NCBI GenBank assembly: GCA_945861265.1 | Contig: CAMAUC010000003.1 | Span: 58,644-122,643, forward strand | Length of the DNA: 64,000 nt | Source: Rhizobium sp. Q54 | Lineage (GTDB): Bacteria > Pseudomonadota > Alphaproteobacteria > Rhizobiales > Xanthobacteraceae | Reading direction: 5' to 3' | Shown here: positions 27,821-36,946 of the stretch, in pieces | Layout of the letters: every line of letters begins with the position of its first letter | How positions within the stretch are numbered: the first letter of the stretch is position 1 | Notes under the pieces: model-generated | Seen by the model: only the letters and a program-made list of their open reading frames with translations | Database searches by the model: none | What the model was told of the DNA's origin: nothing | Translations under genes and position numbers: made by a program

Positions 27821-27870
27821 CGCGCATGACCCCGAAAAGTGGATACCGGTTTTCGGATATGGTTATGCGC
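27821..27870. repeat. dispersed palindromic repeat, copy 1
   Basis: A 50-base imperfect palindrome with outer arms GCGCAT/ATGCGC (27822-27827 and 27865-27870) and inner arms CCGAAAA/TTTTCGG around a conserved GTGG...ACCGG core. It matches copy 2 at 32711-32757. It lies directly upstream of anmK, ending 20 bases before its start codon. Confidence 0.85.
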
Positions 27871-27890
27871 AGTCAAAAAAGGCGGCGCTT

Positions 27891-29000
27891 TTGGGGATAA
27901 TCAGGGCCATCGGGCTGATGAGCGGGACATCGCTCGATGGCGTCGACGTGGCGCTGATCGAGACCGATGGCGAGCGGATCGCCGGTTTCGGCCCGGTCGG
28001 CTACCGGCCCTATTCGGACGACGAACAGGCGCTATTGCGGCGGGCTTTGTTGGAAGGCGCGAGCCTGGCGGATCGCACGGAACGGTCCGGCGTGCTGGCG
28101 CAAGCCGAGGATTTCGTCACTCGCGTTCATGCCGAGACGGTCGAAGCTTTTCTCGACGCTGAGAATATCGACAAAGCCGACGTCGCCATTGTCGGATTCC
28201 ATGGCCAGACCGTTCTGCACAAACCGGCCGAACGCCTGACCGTGCAGATCGGCGATGGCGCGGAGCTGGCGCGGCGGCTGGGTATAACTGTCGCCTACGA
28301 CTTCCGTGCCGCCGATGTCGCGCAAGGCGGGCAGGGCGCGCCTTTGGTGCCGGTTTTCCATCAGGCGCTGGCGCGCGATCTGGCGCGGCCGCACCCGATC
28401 GCGGTGCTCAATATCGGCGGCGTTGCCAATGTGACCTGGGTGGATGGCGGCGATCCGGTCGCCTGCGACACCGGCCCCGGCAACGCGCTGATCGACGACT
28501 TCATGCGCGCGCGCACCGGCGCGCCGCTTGACCGCGATGGCGACGAAGCCGCGCGCGGCGAGATCGACGAGGCGTTCGTCGAGCGCGTGCTGGCTCATGC
28601 ATTTTTCGATCTGCCGTGCCCGAAATCGCTCGACCGCAATGCCTTTGCTTTCACCAATATGGGTTTGCCGGATTTCACGGTGGCCAATGGCGCGGCGACC
28701 TTGTCGGCGCTGACCGCGGCGTCGGTGGCGCGGGTGGTGCAACGTCTGCCGGAGCCGCCGCGAAGCTGGGTCGTCGCCGGCGGCGGCGCGCGCAATCCGA
28801 CCTTGATGCGGCTTCTGGCGCAGCGTCTGGCGCCGGCGACGGTGGAGACCGCCGATGCGGTCGGCTGGTCGTCGCAGTCGATCGAGGCGCAGGCCTTTGC
28901 CTATCTGGCCGTGCGCACGCAAGCCGGCCTGCCGATTACGTATCCCCTGACCACCGGCGTCAAACAGCCGATGACGGGTGGGGTGATAGCGAAGCCGTAA
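27891..29000 (+). CDS. anmK: anhydro-N-acetylmuramic acid kinase
   Basis: This 369-residue enzyme opens and phosphorylates 1,6-anhydroMurNAc to MurNAc-6-phosphate in cell-wall recycling. The family signature GLMSGTSLDGVDVALIE is at the N-terminus; VGFHGQTVLH, VLNIGGVANVTW, CDTGPGNALIDD and VVAGGGARNPTLM complete the ASKHA ATP-binding fold. No ATG is available before the signature, so TTG 27891 is the only reasonable start, with a weak AAGGCGG upstream. It follows a palindromic repeat and fits with amiC and mrcA as part of peptidoglycan turnover. Confidence 0.93.
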   Translation: MGIIRAIGLMSGTSLDGVDVALIETDGERIAGFGPVGYRPYSDDEQALLRRALLEGASLADRTERSGVLAQAEDFVTRVHAETVEAFLDAENIDKADVAIVGFHGQTVLHKPAERLTVQIGDGAELARRLGITVAYDFRAADVAQGGQGAPLVPVFHQALARDLARPHPIAVLNIGGVANVTWVDGGDPVACDTGPGNALIDDFMRARTGAPLDRDGDEAARGEIDEAFVERVLAHAFFDLPCPKSLDRNAFAFTNMGLPDFTVANGAATLSALTAASVARVVQRLPEPPRSWVVAGGGARNPTLMRLLAQRLAPATVETADAVGWSSQSIEAQAFAYLAVRTQAGLPITYPLTTGVKQPMTGGVIAKP

Positions 29001-29004
29001 AGCT

Positions 29005-29667
29005 TTACGCCGCCGGCTTGCGCTCCGGCGTCTTGAGGCGCTTGTCGAGATATTGCTCGATCGAGCCGAGCAGCACGTCGACCTTGCCGTCGAAGAAATG
29101 ATTGGCGCCGGGCACGACCTTCTGTTCGATGACGATGCCCTTTTGCGTCTTGAGCTTCTCGACCAGCGTGTTGACGTCCTTGGGCGGCACCACAGCGTCC
29201 TTGTCGCCATGAATGATCAGGCCGGAGGACGGACAGGGGGCGAGGAACGAGAAGTCGTAGAGATTCGCCGGCGGGCAGATCGAGATAAAGCCTTCGATCT
29301 CGGGACGGCGCATTAGAAGCTGCATGCCGATCCAGGCGCCGAACGAGAAGCCGGCGATCCAGCAGCTCTTGGCTTCCGGGTTGATGGTCTGCGCCCAGTC
29401 GAGCGCTGCCGCCGCGTCCGACAATTCGCCGGTGCCGTGATCGAACGAGCCTTGGCTGCGGCCGACGCCGCGGAAATTGAAGCGCAGCGCCGAGAAGCCG
29501 CGATTCACGAAGGCATAATACATCTGGTAAATGATCTGGTGGTTCATCGTGCCGCCGAACTGCGGGTGAGGATGAAGCACGATGGCGATCGGGGCGTTTT
29601 TCTGCTTCGCCGGGTGGTAGCGGCCTTCGATCCGGCCGGCGGGACCCGTGAAAATGACCTCAGGCAT
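29005..29667 (-). CDS. alpha/beta hydrolase, dienelactone/CocE-like small type
   Basis: This encodes 220 residues with an alpha/beta-hydrolase fold. The nucleophile elbow is AGFSFGAWIG (Ser in GxSxG), the acid is in IHGDKDAVVPP, and the catalytic His in VPGANHFFDG. LHPHPQFGGTMNHQI near the N-terminus is typical of a widespread bacterial subfamily often annotated only as hydrolase; the substrate is unknown. GAGG precedes the ATG. It converges with anmK (4 bases apart) and diverges from the iron-sulfur operon. Confidence 0.9.
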   Translation of the reverse strand: MPEVIFTGPAGRIEGRYHPAKQKNAPIAIVLHPHPQFGGTMNHQIIYQMYYAFVNRGFSALRFNFRGVGRSQGSFDHGTGELSDAAAALDWAQTINPEAKSCWIAGFSFGAWIGMQLLMRRPEIEGFISICPPANLYDFSFLAPCPSSGLIIHGDKDAVVPPKDVNTLVEKLKTQKGIVIEQKVVPGANHFFDGKVDVLLGSIEQYLDKRLKTPERKPAA

Positions 29668-29778
29668 GACAACGACCTCGACTTTGGCATCAAACGTTTT
29701 TTGCTGCGATTTTGAAAGTTGTCGCGGCAGTGGATTTAGCGCGCCGCCGGGCGGGTGGCGGCGGGAATCTGGCGCTAG

Positions 29779-29795
29779 TTTAGAATTATTCTAAT
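29779..29795 (+). promoter_or_regulatory. Irr box / iron control element (ICE)
   Basis: TTTAGAATTATTCTAAT contains the perfect dyad TTAGAA-N3-TTCTAA, matching the ICE consensus TTTAGAA-N3-TTCTAAA bound by the haem-responsive regulator Irr in Rhizobiales. It lies about 143 bases upstream of the first gene of the iron-sulfur operon and about 112 bases from the divergent hydrolase start. Control of the suf operon by iron status is therefore likely; the direction of control cannot be read from sequence. Confidence 0.75.
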
Positions 29796-29937
29796 TATAT
29801 GATTTCCGCTGTTCACCGCCGCAACAATGGCTATAAGTTGCTCGGGCGATGCGGGCTTCTACCACAGTCGGTAGGGCAAAAAGCAAGCTTTTTGAAGGGC
29901 CGCAGGGCTCAACGGTATCCAGGCACTGACGGAATCC

Positions 29938-31113
29938 ATGACGGAACGGGCCTATTTCGACTGGAATGCGACGGCGCCTTTGCGCGCGGAAGCCCGCGAC
30001 GCCATGCTGGCGGCGCTGGCGCTGCCGGGCAATGCCTCGTCGGTGCATTCCGAAGGTCGCGCCGCCCGTCAGGCGATCGAGCGGGCGCGGGCGCAGGTGG
30101 CCGGCCTGGTCGGCGCACAGTCCAAGAACGTCACCTTCACCTCCGGCGCCACCGAAGGCAACATGCTGGCGCTCACGCCGGCGCTGGAAACGGGCCGCCG
30201 CAAGGAACCGCGCGACCGGCTTTTCGTCTCGGCCGTCGAGCATCCGTCGGTGCGTGGTGGCGGGCGCTTTCCCGCCGATGCGGTCGACGTCTTGCCGGTC
30301 GATAGCGAAGGCATTGTCGACCTCGCGGCGCTGAAAGTCGCGCTGGCCAACGCCGAGCGGCCATTGGTGTCGGTGATGCTCGCCAACAACGAAACCGGCG
30401 TCGTCCAGCCGATGGCGGCAATCGCCGACATCGTGCACGCAGCGAATGGTCTCTTGCATGTCGATGCCGTGCAGGGCGCCGGCCGGATCGATTGCGACAT
30501 CGAGGCGCTTGGTGCCGACCTCCTCAGCCTGTCGTCGCACAAGCTCGGCGGTCCACAGGGCGCAGGCGCGCTGGTGCGGTGCGACGGCATCCACATCGCC
30601 GAGCCTTTGATTCGGGGCGGCGGCCAGGAGCGTAACTTGCGTGCGGGCACCGAGAACGTTGCCGCTATTGCCGGCTTTGGCGCGGCGACCGAGGCCGCGG
30701 GCCGCGCAAGGAAGGCGGACGCGCTCCACATGGCGGTGTTGCGCGACCGATTTGAGGCTGCGCTAACGGCGCAAGCGCCCGATGCTGTGATCTTCGGCGC
30801 CAAGGCAGAACGGTTGCCGAATACATCTTTGTTCGCGATTTCCGGCCTGAAGGCGGAAACAGCCATAATTTCGTTCGATCTCAATGGCATAGCCGTGTCG
30901 TCCGGCGCCGCCTGTTCGTCCGGCAAGGTGCAAATTTCGTCGGTACTCACCGCGATGGGCGTGGAAGGCGATCTGGCGCGCGGCGCGATCCGCGTCAGCC
31001 TTGGCTGGAATACCACCGAGGCCGATATCGACTTGCTGCTGAATGCTTGGATGCGCGTAGTTTCGTCATTACTTAAGGGGCAAGAACTTAAGGGCGCCGC
31101 CCGCGCCGCCTGA
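29938..31113 (+). CDS. cysteine desulfurase, NifS/IscS type
   Basis: This encodes 391 residues, a PLP enzyme that takes sulfur from cysteine as a persulfide. FDWNATAPLRAEARDAML and ASSVHSEGRAARQAI open the fold. SSHKLGGPQGAGAL holds the PLP lysine (K202) and SSGAACSSGKVQ holds the catalytic Cys (C326) on the loop typical of group I NifS/IscS enzymes. It is separate from the group II SufS encoded at 34840-36087 in the same operon. It is the first gene after the Irr box, with sufB starting 96 bases later. Likely role: sulfur donor for Fe-S assembly, perhaps under a specific iron state. Confidence 0.93.
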   Translation: MTERAYFDWNATAPLRAEARDAMLAALALPGNASSVHSEGRAARQAIERARAQVAGLVGAQSKNVTFTSGATEGNMLALTPALETGRRKEPRDRLFVSAVEHPSVRGGGRFPADAVDVLPVDSEGIVDLAALKVALANAERPLVSVMLANNETGVVQPMAAIADIVHAANGLLHVDAVQGAGRIDCDIEALGADLLSLSSHKLGGPQGAGALVRCDGIHIAEPLIRGGGQERNLRAGTENVAAIAGFGAATEAAGRARKADALHMAVLRDRFEAALTAQAPDAVIFGAKAERLPNTSLFAISGLKAETAIISFDLNGIAVSSGAACSSGKVQISSVLTAMGVEGDLARGAIRVSLGWNTTEADIDLLLNAWMRVVSSLLKGQELKGAARAA

Positions 31114-31209
31114 AACCGACTTTAAAGGGAAGATCGCGACGTAAGTAGCGAACCGACCATAACCGACTAATCCAACCCGCGGTCCTTGAAACCGTGAGCG
31201 GAGGGAAGA

Positions 31210-32709
31210 ATGCCGGCCGTACAAGAGACCGTCGATCGTGTCCGACAGATCGACGTTGACCAATACAAATATGGCTTCGTCACCGACGTCGAATCCGAGA
31301 AGGCCCCGATTGGCCTGTCGGAGGACACTGTCCGCTATATTTCGGCGAAGAAGAACGAGCCGGAATGGATGCTGGAATGGCGCCTCGGCGCGTATCGCCG
31401 CTGGCTGACCATGCGCGAGCCAGACTGGGCGCGCGTCAACTACCCGAAGATCGACTACCAGAACGCCTATTACTATTCGGCGCCGAAGAAGAAGCCGGAG
31501 TTGTCGTCGCTCGACGAGGTCGATCCGCAAATCCTCGAGACCTACAAGAAGCTCGGCATTCCGCTGCGTGAGCAGGAAATGCTGGCAGGCGTCGTGCGCC
31601 GCGACGAAGACGGCAACGAATTGGCCGAGCGCCGCGTCGCGGTTGACGCCGTGTTCGACTCGGTGTCGGTGGCGACCACCTTCAAGGCTGAGCTCAAGCG
31701 CGCCGGCGTGATCTTCATGCCGATGTCGGAAGCGATAAAAGAACATCCCGATCTGGTGAAGAAATATCTCGGCTCGGTAGTGCCGACCTCGGACAATTTC
31801 TTCGCCACGCTGAATTCGGCGGTGTTCTCGGACGGCTCGTTCGTCTACGTGCCGCCGGGCGTGCGCTGCCCGATGGAATTGTCGACTTATTTCCGCATCA
31901 ACGAGGCCAATACCGGCCAGTTCGAGCGCACGCTCATTATCGCCGACAAGGGCGCCTACGTTTCTTATCTGGAAGGCTGCACCGCGCCGATGCGCGACGA
32001 GAATCAGCTGCACGCCGCCGTGGTCGAACTGGTGGCGCATGACGACGCCGAGATCAAATATTCGACGGTGCAGAACTGGTATCCGGGCGATGCCGACGGC
32101 AAGGGCGGCATCTTCAACTTCGTCACCAAGCGCGGCGACTGCCGCGGCGCGCGGTCGAAAATTTCCTGGACGCAGGTAGAGACCGGCTCGGCGATTACCT
32201 GGAAATATCCGAGCTGCATCCTGCGCGGCGATGGCTCACGCGGCGAGTTCTATTCGATCGCGATCTCGAATGGCCGCCAGCAGGTTGACTCGGGCACCAA
32301 GATGATTCATCTCGGCAAGAACACGACCAGCCGCATCATCTCCAAGGGCATCTCGGCCGGGAAGTCGAACAACACCTATCGCGGCCTCGTCGCCGCGCAT
32401 CGCAAGGCGACCAATGCGCGCAACTTCACCAATTGCGACTCGCTGTTGATCGGCGATCATTGCGGCGCGCATACCGTGCCTTACATCGAAGCCAAAAACT
32501 CCTCGGCCGTGTTCGAGCACGAAGCCTCGACCTCGAAAATCTCCGAGGACATGCTGTTCTATTGCCGCCAGCGTGGCATGTCGGCGGAAGAGGCGACCGC
32601 GCTCGTCGTCAACGGGTTCGTCAAGGACGTGTTGCAGCAGTTGCCGATGGAATTCGCGGTTGAGGCGCAGAAGCTGATTTCGATTTCGCTTGAAGGAAGT
32701 GTGGGCTAG
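31210..32709 (+). CDS. sufB: Fe-S cluster assembly scaffold SufB
   Basis: This encodes 499 residues of the SufBCD scaffold complex on which Fe-S clusters form. Family hallmarks include the N-terminal [40 protein letters not shown], and the C-terminal [21 protein letters not shown] conserved Cys in [20 protein letters not shown] and the Cys in GDHCGAHT are involved in cluster or sulfur handling. The ribosome-binding site GGAGGGAAGA is strong. A palindromic repeat lies in the 64-base gap before sufC. Confidence 0.97.
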   Translation: MPAVQETVDRVRQIDVDQYKYGFVTDVESEKAPIGLSEDTVRYISAKKNEPEWMLEWRLGAYRRWLTMREPDWARVNYPKIDYQNAYYYSAPKKKPELSSLDEVDPQILETYKKLGIPLREQEMLAGVVRRDEDGNELAERRVAVDAVFDSVSVATTFKAELKRAGVIFMPMSEAIKEHPDLVKKYLGSVVPTSDNFFATLNSAVFSDGSFVYVPPGVRCPMELSTYFRINEANTGQFERTLIIADKGAYVSYLEGCTAPMRDENQLHAAVVELVAHDDAEIKYSTVQNWYPGDADGKGGIFNFVTKRGDCRGARSKISWTQVETGSAITWKYPSCILRGDGSRGEFYSIAISNGRQQVDSGTKMIHLGKNTTSRIISKGISAGKSNNTYRGLVAAHRKATNARNFTNCDSLLIGDHCGAHTVPYIEAKNSSAVFEHEASTSKISEDMLFYCRQRGMSAEEATALVVNGFVKDVLQQLPMEFAVEAQKLISISLEGSVG

Positions 32710-32710
32710 C

Positions 32711-32757
32711 GCGCGTGACCCGAAAAGTGGGAACCGGTTTTCGGAAAGATCACGCGC
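32711..32757. repeat. dispersed palindromic repeat, copy 2, inside the suf operon
   Basis: A 47-base palindrome with perfect 8-bp outer arms GCGCGTGA (32711-32718) and TCACGCGC (32750-32757), and inner arms CCGAAAA (32720-32726) and TTTTCGG (32738-32744). It starts 2 bases after the sufB stop and ends 16 bases before sufC, leaving the sufC ribosome-binding site AAGGAAG free. As RNA it would form a stable hairpin between the two cistrons. Confidence 0.88.
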
Positions 32758-32773
32758 AAACTAAGGAAGTCTT

Positions 32774-33529
32774 ATGTCGCTGCTTGAGATCAAGAATCTG
32801 CATGTCGAGGTCGAGGACAAGAAGATCCTCAATGGCCTGAATTTGACGATCGAGAAGGGCCAGGTCGCCGCCATCATGGGGCCGAACGGCTCCGGCAAGT
32901 CGACTTTGTCTTACGTGCTGGCCGGCAAGGACGCCTACAACATCACCGAAGGCGACATTCTGCTCGACGGCGAGAGCATTCTTGAACTAGCGCCGGACGA
33001 GCGCGCCGCCAAGGGAATCTTTCTCGCCTTCCAGTATCCGGTCGAAGTGCCGGGCGTCGCCACCATGACGTTCCTGCGCACGGCGCTGAATGCGCAGCGC
33101 AAGCTGCGCGGCGAGGGCGAATATTCGACGCCCGATTTCATCAAACTGGTGCGTGAAACCTCGGCCAAGCTCGGCGTCAGCCAGGAGCATTTGCGGCGCG
33201 CGGTCAATGTCGGCTTTTCTGGCGGTGAGAAGAAGCGCAATGAGATTCTACAAATGGCGATCCTTCAGCCGCGTCTCGCGATTCTCGACGAAACGGATTC
33301 CGGCCTCGACATCGACGCGCTCAAGACCGTGTCGGAAGGCGTCAACCGGCTGCGCTCGCCAGAGCGCTCGATGATCGTCATCACACATTATCAACGGCTG
33401 CTGAATTACATCGTGCCGGACGTCGTGCATGTCATGTCGAAGGGCCGCGTGGTGAAGTCCGGCGGCAAGGAATTGGCGCTCGAACTCGAAGCCAAGGGCT
33501 ATGCGCAATATGCCGACGAGGCGGCGTAA
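32774..33529 (+). CDS. sufC: Fe-S assembly ATPase SufC
   Basis: This encodes 251 residues, the cytoplasmic ABC-type ATPase that drives SufBD rearrangement. Walker A is GPNGSGKSTLSYV, the signature is VGFSGGEKKRNEI, Walker B is PRLAILDETDSGLDIDAL, and ITHYQRLLNYI holds the switch His. These are the standard SufC variants. AAGGAAG precedes the ATG. It is followed 3 bases later by sufD. Confidence 0.97.
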   Translation: MSLLEIKNLHVEVEDKKILNGLNLTIEKGQVAAIMGPNGSGKSTLSYVLAGKDAYNITEGDILLDGESILELAPDERAAKGIFLAFQYPVEVPGVATMTFLRTALNAQRKLRGEGEYSTPDFIKLVRETSAKLGVSQEHLRRAVNVGFSGGEKKRNEILQMAILQPRLAILDETDSGLDIDALKTVSEGVNRLRSPERSMIVITHYQRLLNYIVPDVVHVMSKGRVVKSGGKELALELEAKGYAQYADEAA

Positions 33530-33532
33530 GCC

Positions 33533-34843
33533 ATGAACGCTGAAGTCCGCGCCATCAAGACACCGGCCGAGCAGGCGCTTCATAACGCCTATGAAGGAGC
33601 CCGCGCTGCGTTGCCGGGCAAGGGCGAACTCGCGGCGATGCGCGAGGAGGCGTTCAAGCGCTTCGACGCCAAAGGCCTGCCGCACCGCCGCGTCGAGGAA
33701 TGGAAATACACCGATCTGCGGGCGCTGATGCGCGATGCGTTGCCGCTGGCCGCGCCGCCGGATGCGGCGGGCAAATCCAAGGCCAAGGATGCCGGCAAGG
33801 TTTTCGCCAGCGTCGATTGCCGCCGGCTGGTTTTCGTCGATGGCGCCTTTGTGGCGGAGTTGTCTGATCTCACGGCTGAGCTCGGCCTGACCATCGGCTC
33901 GATGGCCGTTGCGCTTGCCAAAGGCGACGCGCTGGTTGCCGCTCATGTCGGCAAGGTGTTCGAGACCGAAGATGCCGCCGTTGCGCTCAACACCGCCTTG
34001 ATGGGCGACGGCGCGGTGATCCATGTTTCGGCGGCTACAGTGCTGGCGCGGCCGATCCATTTGGTGTTTGCCTCGGGTGAGACGCCAAGCTCGGGCTTCA
34101 TCCGTTCGCTGATCGTGGTCGAAAAAGGCGCGCGGGCGATCATAGCCGAGAGCCACGAGAGCAGTGCGTCACAGGTCAATTGCGCGCTCGAACTCGTCAT
34201 CGGCGACAACGCTCAGGTCGACTACTTCAAAGCGACGCAGACGCGCGGCTTGCATGTCGCCAGCCTGTTGTTGACGGTCGGCGCCAAGGCGCAGTTCAAT
34301 ACTTTCGCGCTAAACAGCGATGCGTCGTTGGTGCGCAACCAGAGTTTCGTGCGCTTTGCCGGCGAGGGAAGCACCGGTGGTCTTCGCGGCGTCAATCTGT
34401 TGCGCGGCAAGGACCATGTCGACACGACGATGCAGATCGAGCACGCCGCCGGTCATTGCGCCAGCCGCGAGCAGTTCAAGTCGGTGTTGGACGACCAAAG
34501 CCATAATGTCTTTCAGGGCAAGATCGTGGTGAAGCCGCACGCCCAGAAGACCGACACCAAGATGATGACGCGCGCTCTGCTGCTGTCGGATGAAGCCGAA
34601 GCCGACAACAAGCCGGAGCTGGAAATCTTCGCCGATGACGTGGTCTGCGGGCACGGTGCGACGGCCGGGGCGCTCGATCCCGGCCTGAAGTTCTACCTGA
34701 TGTCGCGCGGCATCGACGACAAACAAGCCGAGGCGCTGCTGATCCAGGCCTTCATCGGCGAGACCGTCGAGGAAATCGCGCATGAAGGCTTTCGCGAGGC
34801 AATCATGACGGCGGCGCTGTCCTGGCTGGAGGCGCGCGGATGA
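33533..34843 (+). CDS. sufD: Fe-S assembly protein SufD
   Basis: This encodes 436 residues, the SufB paralogue in the SufBCD scaffold. Recognisable parts are GLPHRRVEEWKYTDLRALM near the N-terminus, a central beta-helix with VEKGARAIIAESHE, and the C-terminal GHGATAGALDPGLKFYLMSR followed by GIDDKQAEALLIQAFIGE. The conserved His in CGHGAT matches the SufD iron-binding position. It starts 3 bases after sufC, and its stop overlaps the sufS start by 4 bases (ATGA), suggesting coupled translation. Confidence 0.96.
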   Translation: MNAEVRAIKTPAEQALHNAYEGARAALPGKGELAAMREEAFKRFDAKGLPHRRVEEWKYTDLRALMRDALPLAAPPDAAGKSKAKDAGKVFASVDCRRLVFVDGAFVAELSDLTAELGLTIGSMAVALAKGDALVAAHVGKVFETEDAAVALNTALMGDGAVIHVSAATVLARPIHLVFASGETPSSGFIRSLIVVEKGARAIIAESHESSASQVNCALELVIGDNAQVDYFKATQTRGLHVASLLLTVGAKAQFNTFALNSDASLVRNQSFVRFAGEGSTGGLRGVNLLRGKDHVDTTMQIEHAAGHCASREQFKSVLDDQSHNVFQGKIVVKPHAQKTDTKMMTRALLLSDEAEADNKPELEIFADDVVCGHGATAGALDPGLKFYLMSRGIDDKQAEALLIQAFIGETVEEIAHEGFREAIMTAALSWLEARG

Positions 34844-36087
34844 ACATGCACGCGGCCGTCAGCAATAGCGGTTACGACGTTGAAAAGATCCGCGCCGATT
34901 TTCCGGCGCTGGCCATGCAGGTCTATGGCAAGCCGCTCGTTTATCTCGACAACGCTGCCTCGGCGCAGAAGCCGACGCAGGTGCTTGATCGTCTGACGCG
35001 CGCTTATACGACGCAATACGCCAATGTGCATCGCGGCCTGCATTATCTCGCCAATGAGGCAACCGAGGCTTACGAGGGCGCGCGCGAGACCACGCGGGCT
35101 TTCATCAATGCGCGGGCCAAGGAAGAGATCGTCTTCACAAAAAATGCCACCGAGGCGATCAATCTTGTCGCGGCGAGTTTCGGCGGCATGCGGCTGAAGG
35201 AAGGCGACGAGATCGTGCTCTCGATCATGGAGCACCATTCCAACATCATTCCGTGGCACTACTTCCGCGAGCGCTTCGGCGCCGTCATCAAATGGGCGCC
35301 GGTCGATGACGACGGCAACTTTCTCATCGATGAATTCGAGAAGTTGCTCGGCCCGCGCACCAAAATGGTGGCGATCACGCAGATGTCGAACGCGCTCGGC
35401 ACCGTGGTGCCGGTGAAGGAAGTCGTCAGCCTCGCGCATGCGCGCGGCGTTCCGGTGCTGGTCGATGGTTCGCAAGCCGCGGTGCATATGGATGTCGATG
35501 TTCGCGACATCGATTGCGATTTCTACGTCATGACCGGCCACAAGCTCTACGGCCCGACCGGCATCGGCGTGCTGTACGGCAAGCTTCAGCATCTCGAGGC
35601 GATGCCGCCTTTTCTCGGCGGCGGCGAGATGATCCGTGAGGTTTACGAAGACCGCGTCACCTATGGCGAGCCGCCGCACAAGTTCGAGGCCGGCACGCCG
35701 CCGATCGTCCAGGCGATAGGGCTTGGCGCCGCGCTCGACTACATCAATTCGATCGGCAAGACGCGCATTCGCGCCCATGAGGCGGCTTTGGTCAAATACG
35801 CGCATGACAAGCTCGGCGCGATCAATTCGCTGCGCATCATCGGCAATGCGAAAGACAAGGGCCCCATCGTCTCGTTCGAGATGAAGGGTGCCCATGCGCA
35901 CGACATCGCCACCGTCATCGACCGTTCCGGCGTCGCGGTGCGGGCCGGCACCCATTGCACCATGCCGCTTTTGGCGCGGTTCGGCGTCACAGCCACGTGC
36001 CGGGCCTCCTTCGGCATGTATAATACGCGGAACGAGATCGACACTTTGGCGGCCGCGCTGGTGAAGGCGCAGCAGTTCTTTTCATGA
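34840..36087 (+). CDS. sufS: cysteine desulfurase SufS
   Basis: This encodes 415 residues, a group II PLP-dependent desulfurase. VYLDNAASAQKPTQVLD begins the fold, VMTGHKLYGPTGIGVLYG holds the PLP lysine, and RAGTHCTMPLLARFG holds the catalytic Cys. EHHSNIIPWHYF is a typical substrate-site segment. No sufE gene is in this operon, so its sulfur acceptor is either encoded elsewhere or a SufU-like partner. It overlaps sufD and sufT by 4 bases each. Confidence 0.97.
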   Translation: MNMHAAVSNSGYDVEKIRADFPALAMQVYGKPLVYLDNAASAQKPTQVLDRLTRAYTTQYANVHRGLHYLANEATEAYEGARETTRAFINARAKEEIVFTKNATEAINLVAASFGGMRLKEGDEIVLSIMEHHSNIIPWHYFRERFGAVIKWAPVDDDGNFLIDEFEKLLGPRTKMVAITQMSNALGTVVPVKEVVSLAHARGVPVLVDGSQAAVHMDVDVRDIDCDFYVMTGHKLYGPTGIGVLYGKLQHLEAMPPFLGGGEMIREVYEDRVTYGEPPHKFEAGTPPIVQAIGLGAALDYINSIGKTRIRAHEAALVKYAHDKLGAINSLRIIGNAKDKGPIVSFEMKGAHAHDIATVIDRSGVAVRAGTHCTMPLLARFGVTATCRASFGMYNTRNEIDTLAAALVKAQQFFS

Positions 36088-36500
36088 GTGATGACATGAC
36101 CGAAAAGACCGATGACAATTCCAGCGCGGCGGTCGCCGAAAAGCCGGCCGAAAACGCCGCCATCAGCGGTTCTTCGGCGCTGCCGGAGGGCGAGCTGACG
36201 CGGCTGACCGACGAGATCATCGCCGGCATCAAAACCGTGTTCGATCCGGAAATCCCGGCCGACGTCTATGAACTCGGCCTGATCTACAAGATCGACATCG
36301 CCGACGACCGCTCGGTCAAAATTGACATGTCGCTCACCTCGCCGAACTGCCCGTCGGCGCAGGAACTGCCGATCATGATCGAAAACGCGGTCTCCAGCGT
36401 GCCGGGCGTCAAGGACACCAAGGTCGAGGTGGTCTGGGACCCGCCGTGGGACCCGAGCCGGATGTCGGATGAGGCGCGTTTAGTATTGAATATGTGGTGA
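36084..36500 (+). CDS. sufT: SUF system-associated MIP18/DUF59 protein
   Basis: This encodes 138 residues. A disordered N-terminus (~45 residues) precedes a DUF59 domain: VFDPEIPADVYELGLIYKIDI, SLTSPNCPSAQELPIMIENAV and VEVVWDPPWDPSRMSDEAR, the SufT/PaaD signature with the conserved Cys in PNCPSAQ. SufT-like proteins help maturation of Fe-S proteins. Translation begins within the sufS stop (ATGA), so it is part of the operon. Confidence 0.94.
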   Translation: MSDDMTEKTDDNSSAAVAEKPAENAAISGSSALPEGELTRLTDEIIAGIKTVFDPEIPADVYELGLIYKIDIADDRSVKIDMSLTSPNCPSAQELPIMIENAVSSVPGVKDTKVEVVWDPPWDPSRMSDEARLVLNMW

Positions 36501-36553
36501 CTTTAAATTTGCGATTCGCGGCTTAGATAAACGGTTAAGATCGAGAGGACGCC

Positions 36554-36937
36554 ATGGCGACTGCACGACCGAGACCCCAGGTGATGCGGCTGACGGACGC
36601 CGCAGCATTGCGCATCAAGGATGTGATGGCGCGGGCCGACAAGCCGGTCGCCGGCGTGCGCGTCGGCGTCAAGAACGGCGGCTGCGCCGGCATGGAATAC
36701 ACCATGGAATATGCCGATAGCGTCAAGCCTTCCGACGAGGTGGTCGAAGACAAGGGTGTCAAGATCCTGGTCGATCCGAAGGCGGTGTTGTTCCTGCTCG
36801 GCACCGAGATGGACTACAAGACCGAGAAATTGTCGGCGCAATTCGTGTTCAACAATCCGAACCAGACCTCCGCCTGTGGATGTGGCGAGAGCGTGCAACT
36901 GACGCCGTTCAAGGATGACGCCGCGGAAGCGCGCTAG
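36554..36937 (+). CDS. sufA: A-type Fe-S carrier protein (SufA/IscA)
   Basis: This encodes 127 residues of the HesB/IscA family. The three conserved Cys are present: one in KNGGCAGMEYTMEY and two in SACGCGESVQL. A-type carriers receive clusters from SufBCD and pass them to apoproteins. A 53-base gap to sufT contains GAGAGGA as ribosome-binding site. It closes the core suf gene order. Confidence 0.96.
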   Translation: MATARPRPQVMRLTDAAALRIKDVMARADKPVAGVRVGVKNGGCAGMEYTMEYADSVKPSDEVVEDKGVKILVDPKAVLFLLGTEMDYKTEKLSAQFVFNNPNQTSACGCGESVQLTPFKDDAAEAR

Positions 36938-36946
36938 GTTGTCGTT

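Noticed and set aside
34693..35955. 420-codon open frame on the minus strand
   Set aside because: It is antisense to sufS and part of sufD.
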